Below are positions 25,616 to 34,545 of a stretch of DNA of 64,000 bases, in pieces. Each line of letters opens with the position of its first letter. The stretch's first letter is position 1. Source of the DNA: an uncultured Lachnospiraceae bacterium (GTDB taxonomy: Bacteria > Bacillota > Clostridia > Lachnospirales > Lachnospiraceae); contig CANQSN010000003.1 of assembly GCA_947626505.1 (NCBI GenBank), positions 1 to 64,000 on the forward strand, given 5' to 3'. Made by a program: the position numbers and the translations under genes. The notes beneath the pieces were generated by a model. It was not told where the DNA came from. It searched no databases and saw only the letters and a program-made list of their open reading frames with translations.

Positions 25616-27691
25616 TCACATCATCTGCTGCATTACCTCGAACAAATAATGCGTATCAATCGGTTTAGTGACATGCGCATCCATTCCGGCTTCTCTTGAC
25701 CTCTGAAAATCCTCCGCGAAAGCATTTGCAGACAGCGCCACGATTGGAATATTAGCCAATTGCTTATTGTCAAGCTTACGTATAGCTCTTGCGGCTTCAT
25801 AACCATCCATAACCGGCATCTGTATATCCATTAGCACTATGGAGTAATAGCCCGCAGGCGCGCTTTTCAATTTTTCAAGCACAACCGCCCCATTTTCGCC
25901 AGAATCCACAACATATCCATTTTCACTAAGCAGCTCGGTAATAATCTCGCGATTGATATCATTATCCTCCGCCAGCAGCACATGGACATTATGGACGTCC
26001 GAATATTGAGCGATTTCTTTATCCTCCGCTGATTCTTTAGCGGTCTGTTCTTTTTGCAGCCTCAACAGCACTTTAATTGAAAAGCTGGTTCCTTTGCCGG
26101 GAGCGCTCCTTACATCAATCTCGCCCTCCATCATATCCACAATATTATTTACAAGCGCAAGTCCCAGCCCTGTTCCAAGTACGCCGCTGTGGGTGGTATT
26201 GTTCTCCCTTGAAAAGGGCTCAAACATTTTTTCCTGAAACTCCTTTGACATACCAATCCCAGTATCCTCTATAACAAACTCATACTTCCTGTATCCTTTT
26301 AAATTTATATTATTTTCCCTGACAATAAGCCTAATCTTTCCCTTACTGTTTGTGTACTTTACCGCATTATCCAAAAGCTGGCCTATCATTTCCTTCATTC
26401 TTACAAAATCTGCGATAACGTCATGGTTTTCTATCCCTGACTTATCCATCTCAAATTCAATATTCTTCGCCGCAAATTGTTTTTCAAAGCTCTTTTTCAA
26501 CTCATCAAGCAGATTATTCAAATTAAAATCCGAATTGGACAAATTAAAATTGCCCGACTCCATCCTTGTAACCTCCATTGATTCAGTTACAATAGACAAA
26601 AGCTGCTCGCTTGCCATGCGAATCTGCTCTATATATCCGTCCACTTTATCCTTAAAACCGCTGTTCTTCTCTGCAAGCTCAGTATAACCTATAATAGCAT
26701 TAAGAGGCGTCCTTATATCATGCGACATATTGGATAAAAATACCTCCCTTGCGACAGTCGCTCCTTTTGCCTGCTTTAATGCGGATTGAAGCAAATGCTG
26801 TCTTTCCACCTGCGCAGTCATATCCTTTGCAGTAAAAAGACCTATAACATCCTGTGTATGCATATTTTTCCCCAGAAGGAAAATATACTGTATAAAACGC
26901 TTTCTATCATATGTATCCGTAATCTGAAAATCACAAATCTGTTCCAAATCCCCCTTGCTGTAGCAGCGAATCAGCCTGTCCGGATCAAAAAACTTACGAT
27001 ATTTTTCTCTATCATCCGGCTCCAAACGCTCTGCGCAAAAATTAACGTAATCAGAATATTTGTCAAATGGCTCAACTCCCATATACTCAAATAAATCTAT
27101 CTCCTTGCCATCTTCTACCTGCGAGGCTTCGGTAAGGAAAGTATCCTTTGTAAGATTCACCTCAAAGAAGGTCATTGCATCTGACAAAATGGCTTTTCTG
27201 TATTGCTTCTCTTTAACATAAGCTTCATGCAGCCTTGCGTTAAGCTTTTCCAGATTCTCCATGCGCCGCTTAAGACGCTCTGTAGCGTCGTCTACGAACA
27301 CATAAAAAATATCGCCATACACATCAGTATGGACAAAATGTCCATAATCCTCCAACCAGCGCACAGTTCCATCCTTTTGGATAATACGGTATTCGACATA
27401 ATCAAGCCCATATATGCTGTTACTAATCTGATCATATATACTCTTTTCAACCTTTTCATAGTCGTCAGGATGCACAATACCTTTAAACGTATTACCCGTA
27501 AGCCGCTTAAATTCTTCATTCGTATCGCAGCCAAAAATGCGCAGCATCGATTTATTAATGAAAATTAACTCCTCATTTCCATCTGCATGATAAATAAAAA
27601 ATCCTCCCGGCATTCCATCGGCAATTCCTTCCAATATATGAATCGTCTGTTCGTTTAATTCAACTGGTACATCATTTTCTTTGTTTTTCAT
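25616..27691 (-). CDS. Cytosolic hybrid histidine kinase (PAS - HisKA - HATPase - REC)
   Basis: 691 residues from the ATG at 27691, ten bases after GGGAGG; the longer start overlaps that site. A PAS/PAC unit lies at about 15-135 (GGFFIYHADGNEELIFINKSMLRIFG), a second sensory region at about 160-300, a HisKA dimerisation helix with the phospho-His in FLSNMSHDIRTPLNAIIGY near 325, an ATPase domain with QLLDNAVKYTN and GTGLGLALVNNIVD near 435-515, and a C-terminal receiver (about 565-690) with VLLAEDNDINREI and the acceptor Asp in VLMDIQMPVMDGY. No membrane segment was seen, so it senses an internal cue. As a hybrid kinase it needs an Hpt partner, and one is encoded two genes downstream. Confidence 0.93.
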   Translation of the reverse strand: MKNKENDVPVELNEQTIHILEGIADGMPGGFFIYHADGNEELIFINKSMLRIFGCDTNEEFKRLTGNTFKGIVHPDDYEKVEKSIYDQISNSIYGLDYVEYRIIQKDGTVRWLEDYGHFVHTDVYGDIFYVFVDDATERLKRRMENLEKLNARLHEAYVKEKQYRKAILSDAMTFFEVNLTKDTFLTEASQVEDGKEIDLFEYMGVEPFDKYSDYVNFCAERLEPDDREKYRKFFDPDRLIRCYSKGDLEQICDFQITDTYDRKRFIQYIFLLGKNMHTQDVIGLFTAKDMTAQVERQHLLQSALKQAKGATVAREVFLSNMSHDIRTPLNAIIGYTELAEKNSGFKDKVDGYIEQIRMASEQLLSIVTESMEVTRMESGNFNLSNSDFNLNNLLDELKKSFEKQFAAKNIEFEMDKSGIENHDVIADFVRMKEMIGQLLDNAVKYTNSKGKIRLIVRENNINLKGYRKYEFVIEDTGIGMSKEFQEKMFEPFSRENNTTHSGVLGTGLGLALVNNIVDMMEGEIDVRSAPGKGTSFSIKVLLRLQKEQTAKESAEDKEIAQYSDVHNVHVLLAEDNDINREIITELLSENGYVVDSGENGAVVLEKLKSAPAGYYSIVLMDIQMPVMDGYEAARAIRKLDNKQLANIPIVALSANAFAEDFQRSREAGMDAHVTKPIDTHYLFEVMQQMM

Positions 27692-27927
27692 GCAAAGAAT
27701 ACCTCCCATTTACATTGATTTACATTGTATGATTATTACAAATATTACAAAATATGCCTGACAGAATAAGCCCGCTCTAATAATTATAAAGATATTTTAT
27801 TAAAAAGCAAGGGCTTTCTATATAATAATGATAATAATGCATTAACCGCATAACCCCTATAAAACGTTACTTAAAAGCCCGCTTATCTGCTAATCTTATT
27901 ATAAAGAACAAACAGCTTACAATACAA
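27692..27927. other. Intergenic region with competing GGGCTT pairings, no gene
   Basis: About 240 bases, AT-rich. The octamer AAGCCCGC occurs at 27768-27775 and again at 27875-27882, and AAGGGCTT at 27809-27816 can pair with either copy. On the minus strand this is the leader side of the hybrid kinase gene. The bases may be chance, but mutually exclusive hairpins are possible. No open frame with a ribosome site. Confidence 0.3.
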
Positions 27928-27973
27928 AACAGGCAAAATGCGCATTAACGTGTCATGCTGCATTTCGCCTGTT
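27928..27973 (-). terminator. Intrinsic terminator of the hydroxyacid dehydrogenase gene
   Basis: Long hairpin AACAGGCGAAATGCAGCAT / ATGCGCATTTTGCCTGTT on the minus strand with a nine-base loop, followed by TTGTATTG. It starts about 30 bases past the stop. Confidence 0.75.
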
Positions 27974-28003
27974 ATTAAAAAATACTGTTAATCCTATAAC
28001 CTC

Positions 28004-28993
28004 TTACTTAACCCGATTTACATCTTTTATACTTCCATTTTCGTAATCCATCGCGTTTTGCAATGTAACCTCGCTGATGGCGGCCAACGCCTCCTCAGTC
28101 AAAAACGCCTGATGCGAAGTAACTATAACATTTGGAAATGACAAAAGCCTTGCAGTCACTGAATGCTCCAAAAGCTGGTCTTCTCGGTTTTCAAATACGT
28201 TCGGCCCTTCCTCCTCATATACGTCAAGCCCCACTCCAAAAAACCTATTCTCGCGAATACCCTGAATCATGTCCTCCGTATTAACCAATGCGCCTCTTGA
28301 TGTATTTACTAAAACAACATTAGGTTTCATCATACTTATTGTATCCTTGTTAATTAAATGATGCGTCTCTTCAGTCAGCGGACAATGCAGTGAAATCAAA
28401 TCGGACTGCTTTAAAACCTCCTCAAGTGATTTATACTCTACAAAATCCAAATCTTTATTTGGATACATGTCATAAGCAATAACCTTCATTCCAAAACCGC
28501 GGCAAATCCTGCACATGGCAGAACCTATCTTACCTGTTCCGACAATTCCGGCAGTCTTTTGATAAAAATTGATTCCCGTAAGTCCCACAAGACTGAAATT
28601 GTTTTCCCTAACCTTAATATAGCTTTTATGCAAATGACGGTTTACTGCCAATGCCAGCGTCATGGCGTGTTCCGCCACTGCTTCCGGCGAATATCCCGGA
28701 ACGCGAAGTACCGTCATACCGCATCTGGTTGCTTCTTCCAAATCCACATTATTAAATCCGGCGCACCTTAAAAGAATCAACTTAATCCCAATATCGCTAA
28801 GCGCCTTGATTACCGGTGATGAAAGGTCTGAATTAACAAATGCGCAGATTGCATCATACCCCTTAGCCAAGGACACCGTCTTTACTGAAATATCAATCTC
28901 CTGATAAGTAATCTCCACATCCGGAAACTGCTCCAATGTCTTGTCAAAGGACTTTTTATCATACATAGCTGCATCATAAAATAAAATCTTCAT
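28004..28993 (-). CDS. D-2-hydroxyacid dehydrogenase (D-lactate dehydrogenase type)
   Basis: 329 residues, the usual size. NAD-binding Rossmann motif GIVGTGKIGSAMCRI near residue 150; catalytic Arg in VNTSRGALVN near 235, Glu in DVYEEEGP near 264, and His in VTSHQAFLTEEAL near 296. The sequence LRCAGFNNVDL and the DVYEEEGP insertion match the fermentative LdhA group rather than phosphoglycerate dehydrogenases. It would reduce pyruvate to D-lactate, reoxidising NADH in fermentation, though other 2-oxoacids are possible. Single gene closed by its own terminator. Confidence 0.9.
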   Translation of the reverse strand: MKILFYDAAMYDKKSFDKTLEQFPDVEITYQEIDISVKTVSLAKGYDAICAFVNSDLSSPVIKALSDIGIKLILLRCAGFNNVDLEEATRCGMTVLRVPGYSPEAVAEHAMTLALAVNRHLHKSYIKVRENNFSLVGLTGINFYQKTAGIVGTGKIGSAMCRICRGFGMKVIAYDMYPNKDLDFVEYKSLEEVLKQSDLISLHCPLTEETHHLINKDTISMMKPNVVLVNTSRGALVNTEDMIQGIRENRFFGVGLDVYEEEGPNVFENREDQLLEHSVTARLLSFPNVIVTSHQAFLTEEALAAISEVTLQNAMDYENGSIKDVNRVK

Positions 28994-29066
28994 AAATCAT
29001 TACTCTCCTTATATACATACTATTTACATTATGATACCCTTTTTTCTTTTATCTATTCTAAAATAC

Positions 29067-29085
29067 GAGAGGTTTGTAACCTCCC
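29067..29085 (-). terminator. Weak terminator-like hairpin after the PocR chemoreceptor gene
   Basis: GGGAGGTT / AACCTCTC with a three-base loop and one mismatch on the minus strand, followed by GTATTTTAG. Stem is good, T tract poor. Confidence 0.4.
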
Positions 29086-29135
29086 GCCTGAATTCTTTTA
29101 TAATCTTTTAATGGATTAGCCGAATCACTATGTAA

Positions 29136-29924
29136 TTACTCTCCTGCCTCAAAAATATCCGATAAATTGTTAATCGCTTCTGTAACTTCAACAACAGACT
29201 TCTCTATATCGCCATAGATATCGGAAGATTTAGCGCTTAATTCTCCCATACTCTTTGCCACCACTGCAAATCCTACTCCGGCCTCGCCGCTTCTTGCCGC
29301 CTCAATTGATGCGTTAAGTGAAAGTATCTTCTGCTTGCTGGCAATCGCTTTCAAATTATCAGTGCTGGAATTAATATTGCCCATAACCTCTCTGGTATGT
29401 CGAATCTCCTCACTAAGTCCCTCCAGCTTATTGTTGTTTTTATGCTTGAAATATTCCAAATTAACCAAATGATTTACCATATTGCCGAGCAGCGCTGCCG
29501 AAGCCCTGATACGCTTCTCCGTACTAATTGGCACCTTCCTTAAAGCCTCTATATAAGCGTCAGGATCAATACCAAGCTCCTTTGCAGTCTCTCTGAACTT
29601 CTCCTCATCCGGTTCCTCCGGCAGCACCTGTCCTCCAATAATTGCGCCAATCTTTTCTCCCTCAAGCATAATATCAATTGAGAAATCCATAAGTCCCGCA
29701 TGGCAGAAATATGTTCCGGTACATTCGTTGTCGCACTTTATGCAGCGCCTGTTGCCCTCTGCTGAACCTCTTGTATACTTCATACAGAAATCAGTAAAAT
29801 TACTTCCCTCCGTAAGGTACTTTCCATCCATTCCTACTGCTATAGCTGCCAATCCGGTTGAATCTGAAAATGCATCCTGAATCTCCTGCAGTTTCTTCAT
29901 GTCCATAAAATCTCTAATATTCAT
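29136..29924 (-). CDS. Short soluble chemoreceptor-like protein with PocR sensory domain
   Basis: 262 residues. Residues about 5-160 form a PocR domain (PF10114): LQEIQDAFSDSTGLAAIAVG, a cysteine-rich RRCIKCDNECTGTYFCHAG (four Cys, likely metal or redox site), and GEKIGAIIGGQVLPEEPDEE. Residues about 185-260 are the tip of a methyl-accepting signalling hairpin ([34 protein letters not shown]). No membrane segment and no HAMP. The signalling region is far shorter than in full chemoreceptors and lacks recognisable methylation helices, so it probably relays to CheA/CheW from the cytosol or acts by binding other receptors. PocR domains are known to bind small hydrocarbon derivatives. GGAGG site upstream. 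Confidence 0.85.
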   Translation of the reverse strand: MNIRDFMDMKKLQEIQDAFSDSTGLAAIAVGMDGKYLTEGSNFTDFCMKYTRGSAEGNRRCIKCDNECTGTYFCHAGLMDFSIDIMLEGEKIGAIIGGQVLPEEPDEEKFRETAKELGIDPDAYIEALRKVPISTEKRIRASAALLGNMVNHLVNLEYFKHKNNNKLEGLSEEIRHTREVMGNINSSTDNLKAIASKQKILSLNASIEAARSGEAGVGFAVVAKSMGELSAKSSDIYGDIEKSVVEVTEAINNLSDIFEAGE

Positions 29925-29959
29925 TACTATTTATCCTCCCTTATATCATATGCCAATCA

Positions 29960-29974
29960 GCAATAGCGTATTGC
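29960..29974. promoter_or_regulatory. Palindrome in the leader of the PocR gene
   Basis: GCAATA-GCG-TATTGC, perfect six-base arms, about 35 bases ahead of the ATG. A possible operator; no known regulator consensus recognised. Confidence 0.25.
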
Positions 29975-30104
29975 CTATTAGCATCTTTATTTACACTTCT
30001 TTGATATTATATCATTTCCATGTAGAATACGCAACCGCGATTCACTTAAATGAACACAAAAATGTTTATAAATCACCGGTACATATCAGGCGCGCTTTTG
30101 CCTG

Positions 30105-30956
30105 CTATATGCTATTGCGAAGACACACTTCACCGCTGCACTCCATAACAGGATTTTCACGAATAACCTCTCCTACGCTGTCTGCTGTAATCTTCCCTGA
30201 TTTGGGATTTTTTATGGAAATAATATGTCCTTTAACATCCGCCTGCACATCAGAATATTCAAAAGCCAAATCCGTATCAACCATTGTGCAGTTAATCAGC
30301 TTAAGGTTGCTGCAATAGCAAAGCGGCTGCGTGCCGATAATTTCGCAATTAATAAGGGTAAGTCCATCGGAAAACCATGCAAGATACTCTCCCTTTACCA
30401 CGCTGTTTTGCACTGTTACATCTTTACTGTGCCAAAATGCATCCTTTGTATCTAAGTAACTGTCTGTAATACTAAGCTTCTCCATATACTGGAAAGAATA
30501 TTTACCGCTCATTTTTACATTATTAAGGCTTACATTTTTGCTGTCCAAAAAAATGTACTCTGAATCAATCTTTGTATCCTCCAATACAATATCGCTGCTC
30601 TTCCATCCAAATTCAGGCGAATTGACTCTGCATTTTTCAAGCCTTATATCATGACATTCCCTGACTGCCTTTATTCCATTAAGCTCGCAGTCCTCAATCA
30701 AGCCATGCTGCGCATACCATATAGCCGCTCTCGTATACTCATCCATTTTGCAATTCTTCATTTTAAATTCTTTTACATGCCAAACAGGATATCTAAGTGA
30801 AAAACTGCAATCCGTCAAAACAATATCTCTTGATTCCTTCAAAGCAGATTCTCCGTCCGCCGGCCCCGCAAAGGTACAATTTCTAATATCGCACCCTTTT
30901 GAAAAATATAACGCCCGTTCTTCGTCAAACTGCTTGTTTTCAATTATTTTTCTCAT
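30105..30956 (-). CDS. DUF3737 family protein (right-handed beta-helix)
   Basis: 283 residues from the ATG at 30956, eight bases after GGAGG; the longer TTG start contains that site. The whole protein is built of repeating short strands with patterns such as IVLTDCSF, HDIRLEKCRVNS, DIVLEDTKIDS and LSITDSYLDTKDAF, each about 20 residues, giving a pectin-lyase-like beta-helix. This matches DUF3737, whose function is not known. No signal peptide, so cytosolic. Repeats keep Cys and Asn at stacked positions, typical of beta-helix ladders. No clear operon partner. Confidence 0.82.
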   Translation of the reverse strand: MRKIIENKQFDEERALYFSKGCDIRNCTFAGPADGESALKESRDIVLTDCSFSLRYPVWHVKEFKMKNCKMDEYTRAAIWYAQHGLIEDCELNGIKAVRECHDIRLEKCRVNSPEFGWKSSDIVLEDTKIDSEYIFLDSKNVSLNNVKMSGKYSFQYMEKLSITDSYLDTKDAFWHSKDVTVQNSVVKGEYLAWFSDGLTLINCEIIGTQPLCYCSNLKLINCTMVDTDLAFEYSDVQADVKGHIISIKNPKSGKITADSVGEVIRENPVMECSGEVCLRNSI

Positions 30957-31138
30957 TTTATATTCCTCCAAAACTATTAATTAAAAAATATATAAGCTGT
31001 TTTCTAAGATATAACGGATAAATATGCAAAACATGCCTTCCGACTATATTATATATTATTTTACATAATATACAAATACTTAATCAGCATAACATTATAT
31101 GCCCAATATATCAATAATACAATTTAATGTCAAAAAAT

Positions 31139-31173
31139 AAAAGGCATAAGCCGCCATATTGCTTATGCCTTTT
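31139..31173 (-). terminator. Intrinsic terminator of the first DUF6033 gene
   Basis: Perfect 13-base stem AAAAGGCATAAGC / GCTTATGCCTTTT with nine-base loop; on the minus strand it is followed by a T-rich tract TTTTATTTTTT. Confidence 0.85.
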
Positions 31174-31179
31174 ATAAGA

Positions 31180-32463
31180 TTACATCATGATATTTATAGT
31201 AAGCCTGTTCTGCTCCTCCTCGCTTTGATACCTGCTCATCTGCATAATCTCCTGCTGCCTTTTTTGCGCTCTCTTAATCATTGCCTTTACCTTTTTTACT
31301 TCTGCTTCATCGCACATACCCTGCTTTAATCCCGACTCGCAATCATCCAAATCCTTTTCAAGCAGTGTAAATACCATCTTAATGTCTGCGACGGTCTGTG
31401 CGCTTGATATCTGCGCCGCTCTCTTTCCTTCCGGAAATGTTACGCTGCTCTTGCTTTCCTCTGTCTCTATCTCATCTTTCTCCCGAATTAAATTTTCTTC
31501 TGTGTCGTCTTTTTTATCAGATTTGCCGGATTCTTCTATAGCTTCACCGTCCGGCTGCGCTTTTTCCTCGTTTTCATCTATTATATTATCACCGTCAGTT
31601 TTATCGTTAATCTCGTAAATATCCTCTGCCGATTGATATTTTCCGCCCTCTGCCCTAAGCTGCTCCATAGCTTCGTTCAAGGCGTCCTGCTTTAGTTTTT
31701 CCTCTGCCTTTTTACGCTCTCTTTTCTTCTCCGCCCGTTTTTCTTCCCTTTCTTCAGCAGCCTTCTTAGCCTCCTTACGTTTTTTCAAACGCTTTTCCTC
31801 CAGCCTTGCGGCATTCAGCTTGCGATCTCTTGCGGCAGATTTTGCCGGATCAATATTGTCATATAAAAAGCTCATACTCCTTACCTGTACGTGGGAATCC
31901 GAACTGGAAAACGGATGGTCAGACATGCCGCTGCCCCGATAAGGGATACCGTCCGCCCCCGCATATTTGCGGTTTTCCTCGCACAATGAGAAAATGCTGC
32001 CTACAATGTGTGACGTCACATTCCTTCCATCGCTGTATTTTAATGTGTAGCCTGCTCCCGAACTAAGCTCGGCGTCCATAAGTCCATACACCTTTGCCCT
32101 GTAATCCGCATCCTTTGCCATTTTCTCAAGATTCTTCTCATCAATGTACAAATAGTGCTTTCCTGCCCTCACCTCCTTAGGCTCATGGTCAGTTAAAGTA
32201 TACTGTGAAAACAACTCCCCTATCTGTTTTTTTAACTCGTCAACAGTAAGAATATCCTCACCCTTGCTTTTTATCTGTGATGCATAATATGACACTGCCT
32301 CCTTCTTGTAATTTTGTATTGCAGTGTTCATATCCTCCAAATATGTATACGCCTTTTTTGTATTCCATTTGGGACGTTTCGCACTCCCTGCGCTTTTTGC
32401 GGTTGCATTTGCCCCAGCCACAACGCTTTCTCCATAATAACTTCCTGTCATTCCAACCGTCAT
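31180..32463 (-). CDS. DUF6033-like coiled-coil protein (first copy)
   Basis: 427 residues, GGAGG site. The N-terminal about 200 residues contain the family core: a helical start (KAYTYLEDMNTAIQNYKKEA), then KHYLYIDEKNLEKMAKDADY, in which the block 'ID-LEKM-D' is shared with the second copy 6 kb away. A long charged region of alternating Lys, Glu, Arg (about 218-265, EEKRLKKRKEAKKAAEERE) is a strong coiled coil, followed by an acidic segment and a C-terminal helix pair. No signal peptide, no membrane segment. Function unknown; I associate the family with Lachnospiraceae, where several copies per genome are common. An export or structural role is inference. Confidence 0.7.
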   Translation of the reverse strand: MTVGMTGSYYGESVVAGANATAKSAGSAKRPKWNTKKAYTYLEDMNTAIQNYKKEAVSYYASQIKSKGEDILTVDELKKQIGELFSQYTLTDHEPKEVRAGKHYLYIDEKNLEKMAKDADYRAKVYGLMDAELSSGAGYTLKYSDGRNVTSHIVGSIFSLCEENRKYAGADGIPYRGSGMSDHPFSSSDSHVQVRSMSFLYDNIDPAKSAARDRKLNAARLEEKRLKKRKEAKKAAEEREEKRAEKKRERKKAEEKLKQDALNEAMEQLRAEGGKYQSAEDIYEINDKTDGDNIIDENEEKAQPDGEAIEESGKSDKKDDTEENLIREKDEIETEESKSSVTFPEGKRAAQISSAQTVADIKMVFTLLEKDLDDCESGLKQGMCDEAEVKKVKAMIKRAQKRQQEIMQMSRYQSEEEQNRLTINIMM

Positions 32464-32484
32464 ACTTATACCTCCTTGTATCTG

Positions 32485-32498
32485 TTTACATGTGTAAA
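32485..32498. promoter_or_regulatory. Palindrome just ahead of the first DUF6033 gene
   Basis: TTTACA-TG-TGTAAA, perfect six-base arms, lying between the predicted start of transcription and the ribosome site. A candidate operator; no known consensus recognised. Confidence 0.3.
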
Positions 32499-32558
32499 TG
32501 CCGTTTCCATAAAAAATGCTGCTAATTCCTCTAACAGCCCTTTTCCTGCTTGTAACAC

Positions 32559-32588
32559 TTTATATGTATATCGGATTACGTTTGTAAA
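32559..32588 (-). promoter_or_regulatory. Possible sigma-A promoter of the first DUF6033 gene
   Basis: TTTACA (32583-32588) and TATAAA (32559-32564) on the minus strand with an 18-base spacer. Confidence 0.4.
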
Positions 32589-32777
32589 TAATTAACCGCA
32601 ATTACACATTTTCTTCTAATTCATTTAACGCCGCCTCTAAAACCTCCGATAATTTTACTTTAAATGCTTGACGGATTATAGCGAATATAATACCATTTTA
32701 GAAAATAAACGGGCAGTCAGTTTGAGTTAAACATTTAAAAAATGGGAAAGCTAATTGCACAGACGGAGGATATCTTT

Positions 32778-33338
32778 ATGGGAATAATTGAATTACTGCT
32801 GCTTGCTGTCGGATTGTCTATGGATGCGTTCGCAGTATCTATATGCAAAGGCTTGTCAGTACAAAAGCTCAAGCTAAAACATATACTGCTGACCGGAATT
32901 TATTTTGGCGGATTTCAGGCGTTAATGCCTGTTATAGGTTACTTCGTCGGAAGCAGATTCGCAAAGCTTATATCCGCCTATGACCACTGGATTGTATTTA
33001 TCCTGCTGGCAATTATCGGCGGCAGCATGATTATGGAGGCTTTTGGCGAGGATGAAAATATAGCCCCTGACTTTGGGTTAAAAACGATGCTGATATTAGC
33101 TGTAGCCACCAGTATTGACGCGCTTGCAGTGGGAGTATCCTTTGCATTTTTAAAAGTAAACATTATATATGCCGCTTCCATAATCGGTGTAACAACATAT
33201 CTTTTCTCAGCAATAGGAATAAAGATTGGCAACATCTTTGGAAGCAAATACAAATCAAAGGCAGAGATAGCCGGAGGTCTTATACTTATTTGCATTGGAA
33301 TAAAGGTTTTGTTAGAGCATTTAGGAATTATAAGCTGA
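32778..33338 (+). CDS. mntP: Manganese efflux pump MntP
   Basis: 186 residues from the ATG at 32778, eight bases after GGAGG; a longer in-frame start adds a hydrophilic stretch not found in the family. Six membrane segments. The family signature is present in both halves: [13 protein letters not shown] near residue 12 and [15 protein letters not shown] near 105, with the conserved Asp in each (SMDAFA, SIDALA) thought to carry Mn2+. It exports manganese and protects against its excess. A P-loop protein gene follows by 60 bases on the same strand. Confidence 0.96.
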   Translation: MGIIELLLLAVGLSMDAFAVSICKGLSVQKLKLKHILLTGIYFGGFQALMPVIGYFVGSRFAKLISAYDHWIVFILLAIIGGSMIMEAFGEDENIAPDFGLKTMLILAVATSIDALAVGVSFAFLKVNIIYAASIIGVTTYLFSAIGIKIGNIFGSKYKSKAEIAGGLILICIGIKVLLEHLGIIS

Positions 33339-33398
33339 TTTTTTGTATAATCTAACGCAATATAACATAGAATAAAAGAAAAAAGGGTTATTAACTAA

Positions 33399-34466
33399 AT
33401 GACAAGCCAAATATTACCTTATTATGTAACAGCAAACAGTTCAAGCGGACTGTATAATCTGCTGGAAACAAATCTTCATGACTGCCAGACCGTCTATGTA
33501 TTGACCGGTCCCAGCACAGTTCTTCACGAGGAGATTCTATCGCGTTTTCAAGAGGAGGTTTTAGATACCGTTCCTGAGCTTGAATGTATATATTCTTCGA
33601 CTCATCCTGATAAATTAAACGGTATTTTAATTCCTTCCATGAAAAAAGCGGTACTGTCAGAAAATATTGTTCCCAAGCAGCTTAACAATTCTTCTTATAA
33701 GCCGGAAACAATAGATACTTCATCTATTTTCCAACCTATATCGGATAGTGATAAAACATACTGTAAAAAATGCAGCGAGCTTGAGAGCGCTTCCTATGAA
33801 AATGCATATAAAAATTTTGAAAAAGCCATTAAAATTCATGACGAATGGGAAGCTGTCTATATAAGTAACATGAATTTTGAAGCTGCAGAAGATTATACCA
33901 AAGAGATTATATCCATGATGATACCGCTGCCATTATCCAAATCGGAAGGCTATATTAAACATAGATTCTTTGGCGGAGCCACCTATAAGGGTTCTGTCGA
34001 CTTTGTACAAGAAATTACAAAAAATCTAAGCAAACGCTATTTTATAAAGGGACGTCCGGGTTCCGGAAAATCCACTATAATGAAAAAAATCGCCGCCTTC
34101 GGAGAACAAAATGGCTATAATGTAGAAGTATATCACTGCGGTTTTGATCCTAAAAGTCTGGATATGGTAGTAATACCGGCTTTAAAATGCTGTATTTTTG
34201 ATAGTACAGCCCCGCATGAGTATTTCCCTGATTCCGAGCGGGATGAAATAGTAGACGTATATGCTAAGCTTATTACTGCCGGTACAGATGAAAAATATCA
34301 AGCGCAGCTAAAGGATATAACCTCGCGCTATAATGCATTGGTGCAGGAAGGAATAATACACTTGTCTAAGGCAAAGGATTATGGAGACGATTTTGAAAAC
34401 ACATATATGCGCTATGCAGATAAAACGAAACTTCCCGAAATATTAGAGAAACTAAAACAGCAATAA
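33399..34466 (+). CDS. P-loop nucleotide-binding protein of the PRK06851 type, N-terminal site degenerate
   Basis: 355 residues made of two similar halves. The C-terminal half has Walker A GRPGSGKST (Lys224) and the downstream pattern FDPKSLDMVVIPALKCCIFDSTAPH. The N-terminal half repeats the same order (LLETNLHDCQTVYVLTGPSTVLHE, then THPDKLNGILIPSMKKAVL) but its P-loop has lost the GKS/T residues. A central segment carries two cysteines (CKKCSE). This matches the uncharacterised PRK06851 ATPase family, in which I recall both halves having P-loops. Function unknown; cytosolic. Probably co-transcribed with mntP; transcription ends at a strong terminator downstream. Confidence 0.75.
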   Translation: MTSQILPYYVTANSSSGLYNLLETNLHDCQTVYVLTGPSTVLHEEILSRFQEEVLDTVPELECIYSSTHPDKLNGILIPSMKKAVLSENIVPKQLNNSSYKPETIDTSSIFQPISDSDKTYCKKCSELESASYENAYKNFEKAIKIHDEWEAVYISNMNFEAAEDYTKEIISMMIPLPLSKSEGYIKHRFFGGATYKGSVDFVQEITKNLSKRYFIKGRPGSGKSTIMKKIAAFGEQNGYNVEVYHCGFDPKSLDMVVIPALKCCIFDSTAPHEYFPDSERDEIVDVYAKLITAGTDEKYQAQLKDITSRYNALVQEGIIHLSKAKDYGDDFENTYMRYADKTKLPEILEKLKQQ

Positions 34467-34493
34467 AATTACTCTATAAAACTATATAAATTG

Positions 34494-34526
34494 AGGGACA
34501 GAAGAATCACACAATTATCTGTCCCT
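34494..34526. terminator. Bidirectional terminator between convergent genes
   Basis: AGGGACAGA / TCTGTCCCT stem with a 15-base loop; TTATTATATCTTT follows on the plus side and A/T-rich sequence on the other. It serves the P-loop gene (plus) and possibly the TtcA-like gene (minus). Confidence 0.65.
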
Positions 34527-34545
34527 TATTATATCTTTATATATG

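Larger units (their letters stand above)
32464..32777. other. Divergent intergenic region between DUF6033 and mntP
   Basis: 314 bases. It holds the minus-strand promoter and palindrome listed separately. On the plus strand TTGACG and TATAAT occur near 32670-32693 but only 12 bases apart, so the mntP promoter is unclear. A yybP-ykoY manganese riboswitch was looked for and not recognised. Confidence 0.4.

Noticed and set aside
32600-32777. Manganese (yybP-ykoY) riboswitch before mntP
   Set aside because: Expected from the gene, but I could not find the conserved loop sequences. A covariance search with the Rfam model would decide.
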